Assembly (NCBI GenBank): GCA_033964015.1
Contig: JAWWUD010000096.1
Location: 1 to 64,000 of the forward strand
Direction: 5' to 3'
Origin: Scolanthus callimorphus
Lineage: Eukaryota > Cnidaria > Anthozoa > Actiniaria > Edwardsiidae
DNA: 64,000 nucleotides
Shown: piece by piece, positions 1-13,700 of the stretch
Numbering within the stretch: position 1 is the first letter of the stretch
Layout: the number at the start of each line of letters is the position of its first letter
Position numbers and translations under genes: made by a program
Notes under the pieces: model-generated
Database searches by the model: none
What the model saw: the letters and a program-made list of their open reading frames with translations, nothing else
Told to the model about the DNA's origin: nothing

Positions 1-320
1 GGGTACTCATGCTGATGGGAGGTTATTAGTAATGTAAATCCAGCAGTTTATGCAAGGGGGAAATCATGAACCCTCCCCACATCCATATGGCCATGTGATT
101 TTTTTCTGTTTTTTTTTTTTAAATAGAGAACACTTTAAGTATAAATTTCCCCTTACACTCCGTGAATTTTCACGGGCATCAGCTAGTATTCTTTGTTTGT
201 CTTACGATCATACAATACTACTCCATTTGTTCGAAATTATGTCAGCTTTGGGTTCTGAAATTTGTTTGCCACCACGAGCTGGAAATTTAGGAATTTACAG
301 TCGAGCTCTCTGTGCGACCG

Positions 321-823
321 CTCTCGTAAGCGACCAGCTCCCATAACGACCATTTTCCCGAAACCCCGTTTGAATTGTCACATAAACTCTTTTATTTCAA
401 GCTCTCGTAAGCGACCGCCTATCGATGCGACCAGCTCCGTTAGCGACCACAATTTCAAATCACAACAGAGATTTTCTATTGTTTTTAAGCTCTCGTAAGC
501 GACCACAGAACTTTTGTCTTTAAAACATAAGTCATCTCCTCCAAAAAGCCAAACTGATACTAGCTGCACCGGTGAAATGCTATTTCTATGTACATATTTG
601 TAGTCATCTATTCTCAATTGAAGTCGGGAAATAAATCAACTATTTTAAGCATTAGTATCACATGGTATTTTCTAGATTTATTGTACTAAGCTCTCGTAAG
701 CGACCAACAGCTATTGTTCAAGCAGGAAGCCGCTTGGTGGTCGCTTACGAGAGCCGTTCTCGTAAGCGACCAGCTCCGTTAACGACCGCAATTTTCAGTT
801 CCCAAGGTGGTCGCTTACGAGAG
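321..823. repeat. Cluster of inverted and direct copies of a 15-bp motif
   Basis: The motif CTCTCGTAAGCGACC occurs in plus orientation at 321, 402, 490 and 691, with a variant at 758 (TTCTCGTAAGCGACC), and inverted at 739-753 and 809-823. Related shorter phrases (for example AGCTCCGTTAACGACC) fill the gaps. The alternation of orientations suggests ends or subterminal repeats of a degraded DNA transposon family. No coding capacity is visible and open frames here are by-products of the repeat. Seen directly; the transposon assignment is inference. Confidence 0.6.
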
Positions 824-859
824 CTTCGACGTATAGTCTTTTTGTGGGAACGGTAAAAT

Positions 860-1964
860 CACGCTCTAAAACCGGAAATTGGGCACATTTTCGATGTTCA
901 TGCAATTTGACCAAAATAAAAATCCGATATGGATCTAAACTTATATCGTTCGAGGCTGTGACCAAAACCCTTTTGATGAGCCAATTTTGAGAGATTTGAA
1001 AAAAATATATTTTGCAACCTTCAGGTGATCGTTAGTGCAAACCTCTCTTTAAAAAGCATTCTACTACTATACATTCTGAATTCTGACCGGAAAAAAAGAT
1101 TGATCAAACTGCAGTAGACTATAATTTCAGTTCCTTTGAGCTGTAAAGCTGTTTGAGCAATTTTGGAGATGCAATTTTGGAGGTGTAGACGAAACGAAAC
1201 GCGCGGTTTGACCAGCCGCTCGGATGTGAATTAAAAGAGCTAACTTTTCTAACAATTTTTACAATCGCATAGAGTGGTGAATGGAGAAAAGGAGACTAAT
1301 TTAAGTATTGCATACTAGAAGGAGGATTATAACTCGAAATATCTTCAACTAATCTTACGGTTAAAGCGAAGTCCAATTCATCACAGAAAGAATAAAAACA
1401 CATAGCTCTGCAGTGAAAAACCCGCGAAAATGACAAAAATCAGGAGGAATGTTTTTGATATTTCTGTTGTTCAGTTCTTGCCTCTGGCAGCCAAGACTCT
1501 TTTCTATAGTAAGCCCTAATTGCTCCACATCTACCAGCATTGTCTTGCTGAACTGGAAGTATTCCACTCGCTGCCGTGCCCTCCAAAATTCTCCGTAAGG
1601 TTTCCCCATTTCATAACACCTGACCAACTGTTCTGAGCGATATTTCCGTCCAAAACACAGATTCTAAAGAACTAGAAAGTGTCTCGCGCGAAATTAAAAC
1701 AGAAATTCAAAAACAAAAATCATAGCGTTTAGGTTGACGACTCAACAACGCACTAAGCATGAACTCAAAAGGATTAATAACTCCATGGAAAAAGTAGTCC
1801 AAGGGTCAAAATAGCTGCTGACGACTATGTTGTGTGTTTTTCGAATGTTGCCTCTTTCCAGTCTTTTTTTCTCGAATTTTGCCTCTTTCTGTTTCCGAAG
1901 CCCGTCATGTTTGGTATTAGAACAAAGTTGTCCTAAATTTTGAGATCCCCCTTTAAATCCTCTG
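860..1964. other. Intergenic stretch, nothing recognised
   Basis: AT-rich sequence with short open frames on both strands that match no family I recognise and have no splice context. A poly(C) tract of about 21 bases follows at 1965-1985. Confidence 0.4.
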
Positions 1965-2219
1965 CCCCCCCCCCCCCCCCCCCCCTGTAGTATACATAAT
2001 GAATGCAGCCTTATATATTTTGCTTTGCTTGTGTTCACATCAGAGGTGGGGTAAACCAATGCAGGCGGGCAACCTGTCTTGCCACGGAGGGATTTGCCTG
2101 TCTAGGTGGGGTTGGTTTTCTCCATATAAACTATCAACCCAGGGATGCTAGGATGAGGTGGTCCTAACATCTGTTTCTTAATTTGATTTGAATGGGCTGT
2201 TCCATTTTTATCCGATGCC

Positions 2220-2545
2220 CATCATTGTGTTTGCCCCTGGAATTCCACAAGCAGTGTTTTTTATCTTAAAAATTCTACCAGGCCATGTCACCATTGAATT
2301 TCACAGGGCATTCATTTACAACTGGCATTACCCCTATCGAGTAAACTGGAATTTACTCCATAGGAGTTGTTGTTTTTTTGACCCTGGAGTTTCTGCATGG
2401 GTAATATTGTTTTTAATCCTGGAATTTCCACAAGGCCATTCTTTACCATGGAATCCATGTTTTGCAAACTTCGGAATTTTCACAGGGGCCCACAAGAGAA
2501 TGTGGAATTTTCACAGGGGGGCCTGGAATTTACACGGGTTAGAGC
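2220..2545. repeat. Degenerate minisatellite around GGAATTTC
   Basis: The phrase CTGGAATTTCACAGGG and close variants recur every 25-60 bases (TGGAATTCCACAAG, TTGAATTTCACAGGGC, CTGGAATTTCCACAAGG, TGGAATTTTCACAGGGG, CTGGAATTTACACGGG). A second block with the same theme lies at 47990-48300. The 139-residue open frame across it is a by-product of the repeat. Confidence 0.55.
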
Positions 2546-3157
2546 AATTTGTTAATTTGAGTTCTTTAATAGGGTGTTTTGGAAAAGCGCAATACAACAA
2601 TTTTTAAATTGTACGTTTTTAATCATCAGGGACTGCTTGAATCAATAAAAAAGATAATATTATCAAGACAATCAATTTTGAGTTCATAGCAAGTTGATTT
2701 TACCCATGACTGTTAACTCATGTGTTTCAACTCCGCAAAGCTGGGGTAACCCAGCTATCCATTGTCCCACACGTTATGTTCAGGCCCTAAACACTAATAT
2801 AATTGGGAGCTCCGCTTTAAGCCAGTGCCTAATCTATATATTAAGGATTTGAAAGAGATAAAGCCAGAGTAAAAGCCTCAAGTTTTGTGTTTACCCCGAT
2901 GTTTGTTGGTATGCCCGACACTCGAGACAAGCCAGAGTCGCTATTAGTATACGTAATCATCAGCCTAGTCCCTGGCGTTCTGGGTGGGCTTCCTGTGGTA
3001 GAAGCGTGACGTCACATGAACGTGACGTCACAGGAAAAGCCCTCTTCTGGCAGTGTTTGAGCCCGCGCACATGCACTCAGCGGTTTACCTTCTCACTGCA
3101 GACGAGGAACGCCTGGGACCAGGCTGGGTAATCATACGACTTCGAGTTCAATTGGGA

Positions 3158-3847
3158 TTAAGGTTACTGAGTACCTTCGCGCACGTGTTCGAAAAAAAAA
3201 ACATACACGTCCTTAGTTTAACCAAAACATATCAACCTATATCGTTGGAAAGCTTATAGAATGGACTAGCGAACTATGGCAAAAGAAATAATTTTTTCGT
3301 AATTAGAAATTTTAAAGGTTTTACTAAAAATTCGGGTGTGAGATTTCCAAGAGCTAACGCTGTCGAACTGCTCGACCTCGACTCCCAAGTAACACATTGT
3401 TTCAACCTTAAAGGTGTTTCTCAAAAACCGTGTCTGCGTTTTTAAAATTTTGCTTTGTTCAAAAGTTATCGAACTTTAAATTTGGAAGGTCAAATTTGTA
3501 GAATTTTCACGCTCTAAAATTTAAAAAATTCATAACTTTTGAAGTAAACAAAATTTAAAAAATCGCAGACACGGTTTTTGAGGAACACCTTAAGGATTAA
3601 AACAATATGTTACTTGGGAGTCATGGTCCAGCAGTTCGACAGCGTTAGCTCGTGAAAATAGCACACCAAAATATTTAATCAATGCTTTAAGAAAATTACA
3701 GGTATCGATAAGTGATTTCTTTTTGCCATAGCCCGCTAGTCAATCTATAAGCTTTCCAACGATATATAGGTTGTCATATTTTGATTAAACTAAGGACGTA
3801 TATTTTTTTTTCCGAACAACGTGCGCGAAGGTTCTCAGTAACCTTAA
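3158..3847. mobile_element. TTAA-flanked foldback element, copy 1
   Basis: The stretch begins TTAAGGTTACTGAGTACC and ends with the inverse, GGTTCTCAGTAACCTTAA, and its two halves are imperfect inverted copies of about 340 bp. For example GTTTCTCAAAAACCGTG near 3416 is mirrored by CACGGTTTTTGAGGAAC near 3570. TTAA at both ends is the target duplication of piggyBac-type elements. No transposase frame is present, so it is a non-autonomous MITE or foldback. A second copy lies at 30541-31242. Confidence 0.8.
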
Positions 3848-3851
3848 TTGC

Positions 3852-4399
3852 ACGAGTGAGTTTTCAAAAAGTTAGGGCGAGTACAATTTGAGCTTTTGAA
3901 AAACTCACGAGTATAGTCGTATGATTACTTATTAATAATATGGATGCAAAAATTTTCAGAGAAAGACCTTATTTGCAGCGGCCACAATGCACTGTCGCGT
4001 GCGAGACAAGCGAGCAAAGTTTACAAAACCTAACTTGACATAAATATACTTGACACAACAAATTTATTTTATGCTAGAAGCAGGTGGAATTCTGTTTTGA
4101 CAATCATAAACTTTATTTCAGATTCCAGGGTAAAATAACATAAGAGAGCCTGTATTAATTAATTGGTTGGTTTCTTTCAGTTTGAATAGCTTTTGAAAGC
4201 TTAACTTAGTTGCTTGTGCATTTTCGGTCACCAAAAACGGGCAGAATATTGTCCAGAAAGGTGAACATAGCTAGGTAAACTTCCACAGAAGACATACCTG
4301 AAGTATTCTCTTGTGTAAACTTTCTTGTAACAGCTAAACAACCAAGATTGACAGGAATTTGATCCGGAAAACTGTCCGTATCGCATGTGTTCTTGTAGA
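3852..4399. other. Intergenic, small hairpin then nothing recognised
   Basis: A short inverted repeat (CACGAGTGAGTTTTCAAAAAG against CTTTTGAAAAACTCACGAGT) lies at 3850-3912. A similar hairpin is found at 15955-16065, so this is a small dispersed foldback. The remaining bases up to 4399 show no gene. Confidence 0.45.
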
Positions 4400-4473
4400 C
4401 TTCTTCTAGTTCAATTTCATCGCTGGCATTTCCCGCCTTCTTCTAGTTCAATTTCATCGCTGGCATTTCCCGC
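4400..4473 (+). repeat. Two tandem 37-bp units
   Basis: The 37-bp phrase beginning CTTCTTCTAGTTCAATTTC and ending in ATTTCCCGC is present twice head to tail without a mismatch. The second unit runs into the left end of the large inverted element that follows. Confidence 0.8.
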
Positions 4474-4474
4474 C

Positions 4475-7281
4475 CGGGGGGGAGGGGGGGGGGGGGACTC
4501 CCATATTTTAGGGGCGAGGGTGCTCGTCGGCAACTTACGATTTTACTCCTAAAAGGTACCAAACATGGCGTCGCTCAGTTGATCTCGACCCCTAAAAGGT
4601 ACCAACAAGACGTATTTTCCCTCGTAATTTTCTCCCGTATTATTTACGAGGGAAAATACGTCTTAGTGCAGGAATTTGGTGAAAAATTGTTCATTTTGAT
4701 GGAAAAAGCATGAAACTTGGCAGAGTGATAGAGTGTCCCATGCTGAGCAATTCTGGATGTAGACCCACCCTTGATAACGAATACTGCCAGTTTTCTAGTA
4801 GTGGAATAAATTATCCTTTAAACTAATAAAATGAGGTGTTGCCTTTTGCCTACAGACACGAAATTTTGTATCGTGACAGAGTATTTAATACCCTACAATT
4901 CTACAATACGTAACACCCCCCTGATCATGTACTTCCAGAGTTCAAAGATGGAATTCATTATCACATAGAATCAGTAACATAGGGCAGTGCCTTCAAGATA
5001 CACGCATGGAAATGGTGTGAAAATGGACCATGGTGCAATGGGCAAATTCGCATGCAGACCCACGCCCTAACTCATGCACTTCCAGTTTTATCGAAGTGGA
5101 ATTAATTATCCTTTAAACTTAACAATATGACGTGTTGCCTTTTATCTTCAGACACGGAATTTTGTATCGTGACAGAGTATTTAATACCCTACAATTCTAC
5201 AATGCGTGACACCCCCCTGATCATGTACTTCCAGTTTACCAAGATGGGATTTATTATCACAAAATCAGTAACAGAGGGCGTTGCCTTCAATATACACGCA
5301 TGCAAATTCACGTGAAGATGGACCATGGTACAATGGGCAATTTTGCACGTAGACCCACGCCCTGACTCATGCACTTCCAGTTTTATCATAGTGGAATTAA
5401 TAAGTCTTTAAAGCAGGGTTCCCACGGGTCCTTAAAAACCTGAAAAGTCAGATTTTAGAAATATCATTTTCCAGGCCTAGAAAGTCATGGAATTTTCACA
5501 AAAACCCATCAAAGCTATTAAAAGTCATGGAAATATTTACAGAAGAAAGATTTGCGAGATGTTGAGTGTGTATATTGAATAATAAAAATAAGGGAACCTG
5601 AAAAGGTCCTTGAAAGTCCTGGAATTTGAGTACCTGAAAACGTGGGAATCCTGTCTAGGAATAGGAATATGGATTCGACTTGTCGTCGCTGCCCTCTTCC
5701 TCGATGCTCTCTAGCTGTTGCCTTGAGGGTGTCTGGTGGACACCTGTCCCATACAACGTCAACTCTTTGTAAATGCCTTATGATGTACGGAAGAAAAACT
5801 AGTGTCCCATAGTTCTGAAAGGTTTACTTGTACCTGGTTTTACCAGGCGGGGGCATTTAGCACCACAGCATCGACGACCGGGGATGGATTATCTTGCTTT
5901 GGAGGACATTCCCTTTCAATGCAAAGAAGGGGATCTGACTTTGTCCCTGGGCGAAGATCCCCGTGCTTGGACAAAGCAGGGGAGGGGGGGGGACGCGTTG
6001 TTCTCATGCCGGATAAATTCGTCGAAATCGCCTCCACGCACTTGACAAAAATTGAGCAAACAAAGCGCAGTCCTCTTTCAAAGTCTTCTTCTAAAGCTTA
6101 CCAGCTTATCATGTCTATTTGGTCAAGTGTTGTTACAAAAATAAAATGTCTCTATATGTCACGATTTTTGTTGCTGCAATCATGTTGTGATTTATTCCAT
6201 CCGCCTGGTACTGTAAGTATATGACGGGGGGGGGGGGGGGGGTGGGAAGTTGCTTGATCATGAATAGCAAAACTGCAATAAATGATACACTCTTAACATA
6301 CAGAATTTCACCCTTGGTCTTCGAAAGCCTGACCGACCACTTTAAAGACTAATTTAATTCCACACTGGAAGTGCATGGGTCGGGGTTAGGGTCTACATGC
6401 GAATTTGCCCATGGTCCATTTTCACATGAATTTCAATGCGTGTATTTTGAAGGCAGCACCCTTAGTTACTGATTTTATGTGATAATGAATTCCATCTTGG
6501 TACACTGGAAGTACATGATCAGGAGGGTGTCAAGTCTTGTAGAATTGAAGAGTATCAAATACTCTGTCACGATACAAAAATTCGTGTCTGAACTCAAAAG
6601 GCAACACGTCATTTTCTTATAGTTTAAAGGTATAATTATTTATTCCATTTCGATAAAACTGGAAGTTTATGAGTTAGGGCGTGGGTCTGCATGCGAATTT
6701 GCCCATTGCACCATGGTCCATATTCACACTAATTTCCATGCGTGTATCTTGAAGGCACTGCCCTATGTTACTGATTTTATGTGATAATGAATTCCATCTT
6801 GGAACTCTGGAAGTACATGATCAGCGGGGTGTCCCGTATAGTAGAATTGTAGGGTATTAAGTACTCTGTCATGATACAAAATTTCGTGTCCGAACGCAAA
6901 AGGCAACACGTCATTTTATTAGTTTAAATGATAATTAATTCCACTGCTATACAACTGGAAGTATACGTTATCGAGGGTGGGTCTACATCTAGAATTGCTC
7001 AGCTTGGGACGCTCTATCATCCTGCCAAGTTTCATACTTTTTCCATCAAAATGAACAATTTACTACTTTTTCTGCACGATATTCCTGCACTATCTGAAAC
7101 TCAGGCTACCAACAAGTGTGATTTGCTTGAATTGCTAGAACGGACCTCTAACAGGCACCTATCTGGGAAAAATTACACGTTTTCGAATGTTACCTCCTAA
7201 AAGGTACCAGAGGCCTGATTTTAAACCCTAAAAGGTACGACGAGCACCCCCGCCCCAAAAATATGGGAGTCCCCCCCCGGG
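4475..7281. mobile_element. Large inverted-repeat (MULE-like) element
   Basis: The ends are inverted copies: left GACTCCCATATTTTAGGGGC and right GCCCCAAAAATATGGGAGTC, each bounded by a G or C run. Inside, arms of about 600 bp (4800-5410 against 6340-6990) are inverted copies, and each holds two tandem units of about 290-310 bp around AATTATCCTTTAAACT. ATTTCCCGCC stands at 4465-4474 and again at 7282-7291, a 10-bp target duplication. Long terminal inverted repeats with 9-10-bp duplications are typical of Mutator-like elements, but no transposase is seen, so it would be non-autonomous. A shorter relative lies at 21030-21430. Confidence 0.7.
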
Positions 7282-7754
7282 ATTTCCCGCCGCTAGATTC
7301 ACAGTCAACGAAGATTTCCCTTCATATCCTTCCATAACAAAGAATGAAAACTAAAACAAGTCTTGCTCAAGTCCATAAGGAATTCACATTTTGCTTTCCA
7401 ATGGTTTCGGAAGATGATTTTCATGAAAAGGAACCGAATTTCTCCCTCCATCCAAAGCCATCTATCGATCTCCCATCTTGTTGACAAGGCTCAAACAGAT
7501 CGAGTGGCGTGACAGCTAGCGCGCATTTGATTGGCTCGTTCGCAAAATCCATTGTTTATTTAGCCAATCAGCTTCATGAAATACCTGCACTCATTTGAGT
7601 GCAATTACTTTTTTGGAGTGCAATATACTTTTGTAATTGCACTGCTCTCGACCAATCAGAATCGAGAAATTTTTGCATCCATATTATTATCATCAAAATC
7701 CTCCCGTGAGACCTGTGCTATTGCAATCCCAGTAGTTTCACTGCTTGACAGCAG
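7282..7754. other. Intergenic stretch downstream of the CAP gene
   Basis: No coding exon is recognised. A small inverted repeat of the phrase TGCAATTAC lies near 7600-7642. The 3' untranslated region of the CAP gene should lie here on the minus strand, but I see no convincing polyadenylation signal. Confidence 0.35.
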
Positions 7755-10700
7755 TTACAGACACATACCTGGTTTCCGAGCCACCGGTCGTCCATCCGGG
7801 CAGAGGTTCCCCTGCATGCTGCAGTACCCCCGATCAAAGCATCCTACCACGTTCTGTTCGAAAGTGCCTTCAATGTTTCCAGCATTTCTGTATCTCGCTA
7901 CGACATAGTAACAGTTTCTACTCCAGAAACTGTGCGCGAAGGAGAAGCCAATACCTAATTCAGTACTTCCTTTCCAAACTAGTTGTGTGAAGTTTCCAGT
8001 GGCGTAACTAAACCCGGGTCTGCTAAAGTTATACTTGCAGACTTCTTCATACCTAGGGAAGGAAGACAGTATAATTAATACCATCAGGTGGCTTAGGATA
8101 TACATAGGATAGGATATAAATTTGCACGCCAAGAAATCTCCGAATACCACAAGAGAGCCCGTTTATAGGCTAGTGATATCAGGCGCCAAATGTTTCAAAA
8201 TTGTTTTTTTTTTTTCGTGTAAGTATACAAAATTCATATTAGTACACGGAAACTCTTAATAGTAGAGCGAAAATCGTATAAGTTTACGAAATTCTATGTA
8301 GAATGACACGTAGAAATACAAAATAGAAGGATTCGTAGAAATACAAAACATCCATATAAGTAGACTGAAATTCAAATAAATAGAGCAAATTTCGTATAAG
8401 TATACAACATTTATATTAGTATACACAATTCATGTTACTATACAAAATTCTTGTAAGTATACAAAATTCATATAAGTATGCACAATTCATATAAGTATAC
8501 AAATTCATGTTAGTATACAAAATCCATATTAGTATACAAAATTCATATTAGTATAAAAAATTCATATCAGTATACAAAATTCATATTAGTATACAAAATT
8601 CATATTAGTATACAAAATTCATATTAGTATACAAAATTCATAATATAGTATACAAAATTCATATTAGTATACAAAATTTATATAAGTATACGCAATTCAT
8701 ATTAGTAGACTGAAATCCATATTAGTAGAGCGAAAATCGTATAAGTACGCAATTCATACTAGTAGACTGACATTGATATTAGTAGAGCGAAAATCGTATA
8801 GTAACGCAATTCATATTAGTAGACTGAAATCCATATTAGTGATCGAAAATCGTATAAGTAACGCAATTCATATTAGTAGACTGACATTGATATTAGTAGA
8901 GCGAAAATCGTATAGTAACGCAATTCATATTAGTAGACTGAAATCCATATTAGTGATCGAAAATCGTATAAGTAACGCAATTCATATTAGTAGACTGAAA
9001 TCCATAAATAGAGGATATTACACGGTGGCGCGAAGATATGAGTTTTATTTTCGAGTGGCAAGAACAATATTTTACGAATGAGCGCAGCGAATGAGTAAAA
9101 TATTGTTTTTGACACGAGAAAATAAAACTCATATCTTCAAGCCACCGTGTAATTTTCTTTTATTATATAGACAAACCAGAAAAAATATTCCAAATTGATT
9201 TCCAAGCACTTTTGTTTTGACCGATATCCTCACTAGTGAGGATATGGAAAATATGTCACTGAGGACCCGGATGTAGCTTCGTATGAGATCTACGAGTGGC
9301 GTATTTCCCAGTAAAACACTCGTGTCTATATAATAAATTAGTAGAGCGAAAATCCTATGTATAAGTAACGCAGTTCATACTAGTAGACTGAAATTGATAT
9401 TAGTAGAGCGAAAATCGTATTAGTAACGCAATTCATATTAGTAGACTGAAATCCATATTATATAGTAGAGCGAAAATCGTACAAAATTCATATTAGTATA
9501 CAAAATTCATAATATAGTATACAAAATTCATATTAGTATACAAAATTTATATAAGTATACGCAATTCATACTAGTAGACTGACATTGATATTAGTAGAGC
9601 GAAAATCGTATTAGTAACGCAATTCATATTAGTAGACTGAAATTAATATTAGTGAGCGAAAATCGTATACATAATTTTCTTTAACAAATCACTGTATTTT
9701 GGACTCAGTTCATAACTTTATGAACTGAACCAAAAGTACAGTGATTTGTTAAAGAAATATATGTTATTTACCGGCTAGGAGGTCCGTATAGGGAAAAACT
9801 GTGACCGAGGCCGGAGGCCGAGATCAACATTTTCTAGGCCGAGGTCACAGGTTTTCCCTATACGGACCGACCTAAAGCCGGTAAATAACTTATTTATTTT
9901 TTCCCAACTCAAAATTTGATTTTTCCGATGAAAACAAGCGCGCGCAAATGGTTACCGTGACCTAGGTCAGAGATAGGAAAATATCGCCCCTGCGCGCGCG
10001 CTCTAAGAACCAATCAGAATGCAGAATTCATTACCGTGCCCTCTAGGAAAACATAAAAGTATGTATTCAGCGGGCCATATCTCGGTCGCGTCTCAACCGA
10101 TTAACCTCATTTTTGGTGTGTAGCTTTCAATCGATATGCCCTTGCGAAATCGAGGAACAAATATTGGTAAATCGAAAATTTTGTGTTTGTGACGTCATCA
10201 CACTTTAGGACTCTATTCATGTTAATAGACTGAAATCCATATTAGTAGAGCGAAAATCGTAAAAGTAACGCAATTCATATTAGTAGACTGAAATTGATAT
10301 TAGGGACGGACCATTTGATATTTGATGGGGGAGTGGCTAACTTTTTTGGGCTCGATATTTTCTTCGCGTCTAGTTTTGGTGCTCGATTTTTTTCCCTGGA
10401 AAGTGTCTGTGCTCGATATTTTTTTTCCTGATATTTCTTTTTTGGTTCGACACATCACTTAAATTATTTCGCCCTTAAAACGACAATTGATCACTTCAAT
10501 AAAGTTGCTTTCCTGTTATATTATAGCATTTCTCGAAATCGGTATGCTTAAGCATCTGAATCTGAATCAGTTCGGGTTTTACGAACGAGGGCTGACAACT
10601 GAGAAGTTCGCTTGTAATGTTTCTCAATGCGCGCGAAGCGCGCTGCGATTTTGAAAATCTACGATTTTGAAAATCTAGTACGATGTTATAGGTACTGTTA

Positions 10701-13700
10701 AAACACGTGCTGCGAGTGTTTTGAACGGCTTAAAAAAAGTCATCAATATTCGACAGGCATTTGTCCAATCGCATGGAAAACAATTTTTTTGAATAGAAAA
10801 ACTAATTAGTTCATTTGGGAATTTGAATAATGAAAGTGAAACAAAAGCTAGAATGAACAGTGCCTTGCAAGCGCTAAATAGGAGCTATTTAGTTTACTTT
10901 CAGGAGTTCAGAGCACTTTTCTTGGCATAGTTTTCCCGCCATTGCCTTTCTACGTTAAATGTCGGGCCCCTATTATGATCTGTCTATACAAATCGCTGGG
11001 TCACGGTTATTTCAAGAAGTTTGTATATACTTAATGGTATTGAACTGAGTGGATTCCAGTTTGGTCTAAAAACGCACGCGTGACAACAGAGCGCATTTCG
11101 CGAAAATATATTTTCGTCTACAACTTTAAAAATATACTCGCTATGAACTTCAATCTTGGAGAATATAAGCAGGTACCTTTTGGCAATATGTATGCATTAT
11201 CTGATCTCCATTAGCGTTAATACTTTTAATAATGTCTGAGCTTAAATGGACCCCTTCCTGAGGATCAACCCCGCGCAAAAAAAAAAGTTGCTGGTATTTT
11301 TGAGGGAAACTCCGTTAATCATATTGAAGTCAGTTGGACTAAGTGTTAAACGAAGTTTCAGGAAATTCGTGCTTATTTTATAGAACACGGCCAAAATACA
11401 CTACTAAAACTCTAAAATAGGCACTTTGCGACTTAAAAGTCGCCGAGACAAAGTCGAAATTCTCATAATCACCTTAGTAATTATACTAACACTTATATTA
11501 GCCCATAGGCAGTGCAGGTCTGTTTAATCTGCAAAGACTGCTGATTTTCGTAGAAATTTCCACTATAATAACTTCAAACAGTGTTGCAAGTGTTCGCCTC
11601 AACAAAATTTTGAAACCTCTTTGTTACAATCTGCTTACATCGCGCTCTGTAAATAGGTCCATTCGTCCATTAAGCCTACAGTGATCGCTTGCGGTTGAAG
11701 GACTATCTAACAAACCTAGGACTAGTATTTTGGCTCTCCATAAGCTATAGTACTTCTGCTTTTGACGTTTTCACAACACCAAAAATATGCTTAAAGCGTG
11801 TTGAATCACCAATCGATACCCACCACATATCAACCGCCGTAGTCACACTAAAGTCTGTTTGGCATATCTTGGCCAAGTTCTCACCCTGGCCAGGCCTTTC
11901 ATCTGGGCTTGAATGCTGCATCGTAGCCATCCACGTTAACTTTTCGGCGTACAACTGCGCAGCAATGGACAAATTTATATCCAGGGTCATCATGGAAGCA
12001 TTGTGGGCGCGCCTGTACCCGTTATGGTGATCAAGGGCTTCTTGCTCTGTTATATAAACGTAAAGCAGGCATTGAGAGGGTCGGGGCAAAACGTGGCCTA
12101 GGCCATGGCCTACGCCGGTGGCCTATAGGAGGATCCTTTGTTTACATTTTGAGCTCATTAGCATAAGCAATGTTCAGAATCAGACCGTTCGAGGGAGCTA
12201 TAAAATGATGCGTTCTGAATATCAATAGACTACTGTAAATAAAACATAATTTGAAAATTTCAAGCTGATATCTCGAATTCTAAGCGCGTGGTGCAACGTT
12301 CAATTTAGAGGAAACATGTGAGCAAATTAGCGTTTTGCCCCAATGATTTTCACACAATTTTGAAAAGCTTCAACTATCCTGAAAAATGACACAGAAAGAA
12401 AGGAAACAGGTCAAGACTGTTTAAGAATGAAAAATAAACTTGTTTTGAGCTTTTCGTTGCATTTTCAAAGTTAAAAACGGCGTTTCAAAATTCCGAGAAT
12501 GTAAACAATGACGTCAGCAAGGATCCTCCTATACCCTGTATTTTCTTTTTAAAGCTCTGAAACAGGTATTTGTGACGTCATTACTACAGTAGGGTGGCCC
12601 AGTTCCGTGCCACTTCAACTTTAATTACTCTATCGTTTTAGCTGTGACGCCATTTTACATGATTTTTACTAGGAATAATCCAAATTTATCAATTGTTATA
12701 ATCGACAAGGAACTGACTCCAACATTTAAAATTTTTCCGAGTTAAAGGCATATTTTTCAGAGCAACTCGCGTTACCAGTTCCGAGCCACCCCGTACCAGT
12801 TCCGTGCCACACTTACAACTTTGTAATTTGCTTATGATTTAAAAATCATTTTAAGTAATAACTGAGACAAAAATCATATCCGTGCCTTCTGTTGCTTTTT
12901 TATTCTATTAACAGAATTTTAACTTCACAAATACGGCAGTTGAATTCTTTAAAATAAACCATTTACGAGTTTTGCTTGTCTGTCGACAAAAATATCATTT
13001 CAAACTTATGTCATTTAGTAAATAGTAAAGAGTATCAAACGTCCCTTTATTGTAACAGATAATTGCACCAGAAATGATGTTTTGGCGAGAAAAAAGAGAA
13101 TGTTGGATGTAATCTTTAGCAGAATCTCACACTTCCCTGGAAGAACACGCGTGAACGTAAAATACTGACAGAAAGAAACGCTCACGGAAAATAACTCACT
13201 CTGGCATGGATCACTGGCGGAAAATTCTGAAGCTGATAACTCCTGTTCAATATTTTTTTTATCCAACCCTTTTAAAATACTTATCTTTACCAACAGTTTT
13301 TGTTTGGTAAAGTAAGCTGCAAATGTTTTGAAATCCTGGCCTAAAAAATCCAGCCTCTCAATATAGTGATACGTAATTTTCATCGACGTCACGATTGAAT
13401 GAAAGAGAGGGTTTATATTTAAACAAATAACTGAGTTTCGTCTTAAAAACTATAATTGTCGCTAAAATAAATCAAACCTTCTTGAATGATAATTGATAAA
13501 GAAATCATATCATTTAGAACTCACACAAATATACTCTTTCTGTGACCTCAAATTTGTGTAAACAAGAGAAACAAGAGAACTTGCGCGAGGTGGCACGGAA
13601 CTGGTACCACTACTAAAAATCGCACATAAAACTAAAAGCAACAGAAGATTAAAACCACTGCATCAAGCGAGGAAAAAATATCAGATAACGTAGCTTTGAC

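Noticed and set aside
50..617. Several 60-98-residue open frames on both strands at the left edge
   Set aside because: They read through the CTCTCGTAAGCGACC repeat cluster, overlap each other and match no family.
8215..9665. CRISPR-like array of short direct repeats
   Set aside because: Units are contiguous and lack unique spacers; this is a minisatellite in an animal intron.
13015..13392. 125-residue minus-strand frame inside the TA-flanked element as a transposase
   Set aside because: No DDE/D catalytic motifs or helix-turn-helix are visible and the frame is too short.
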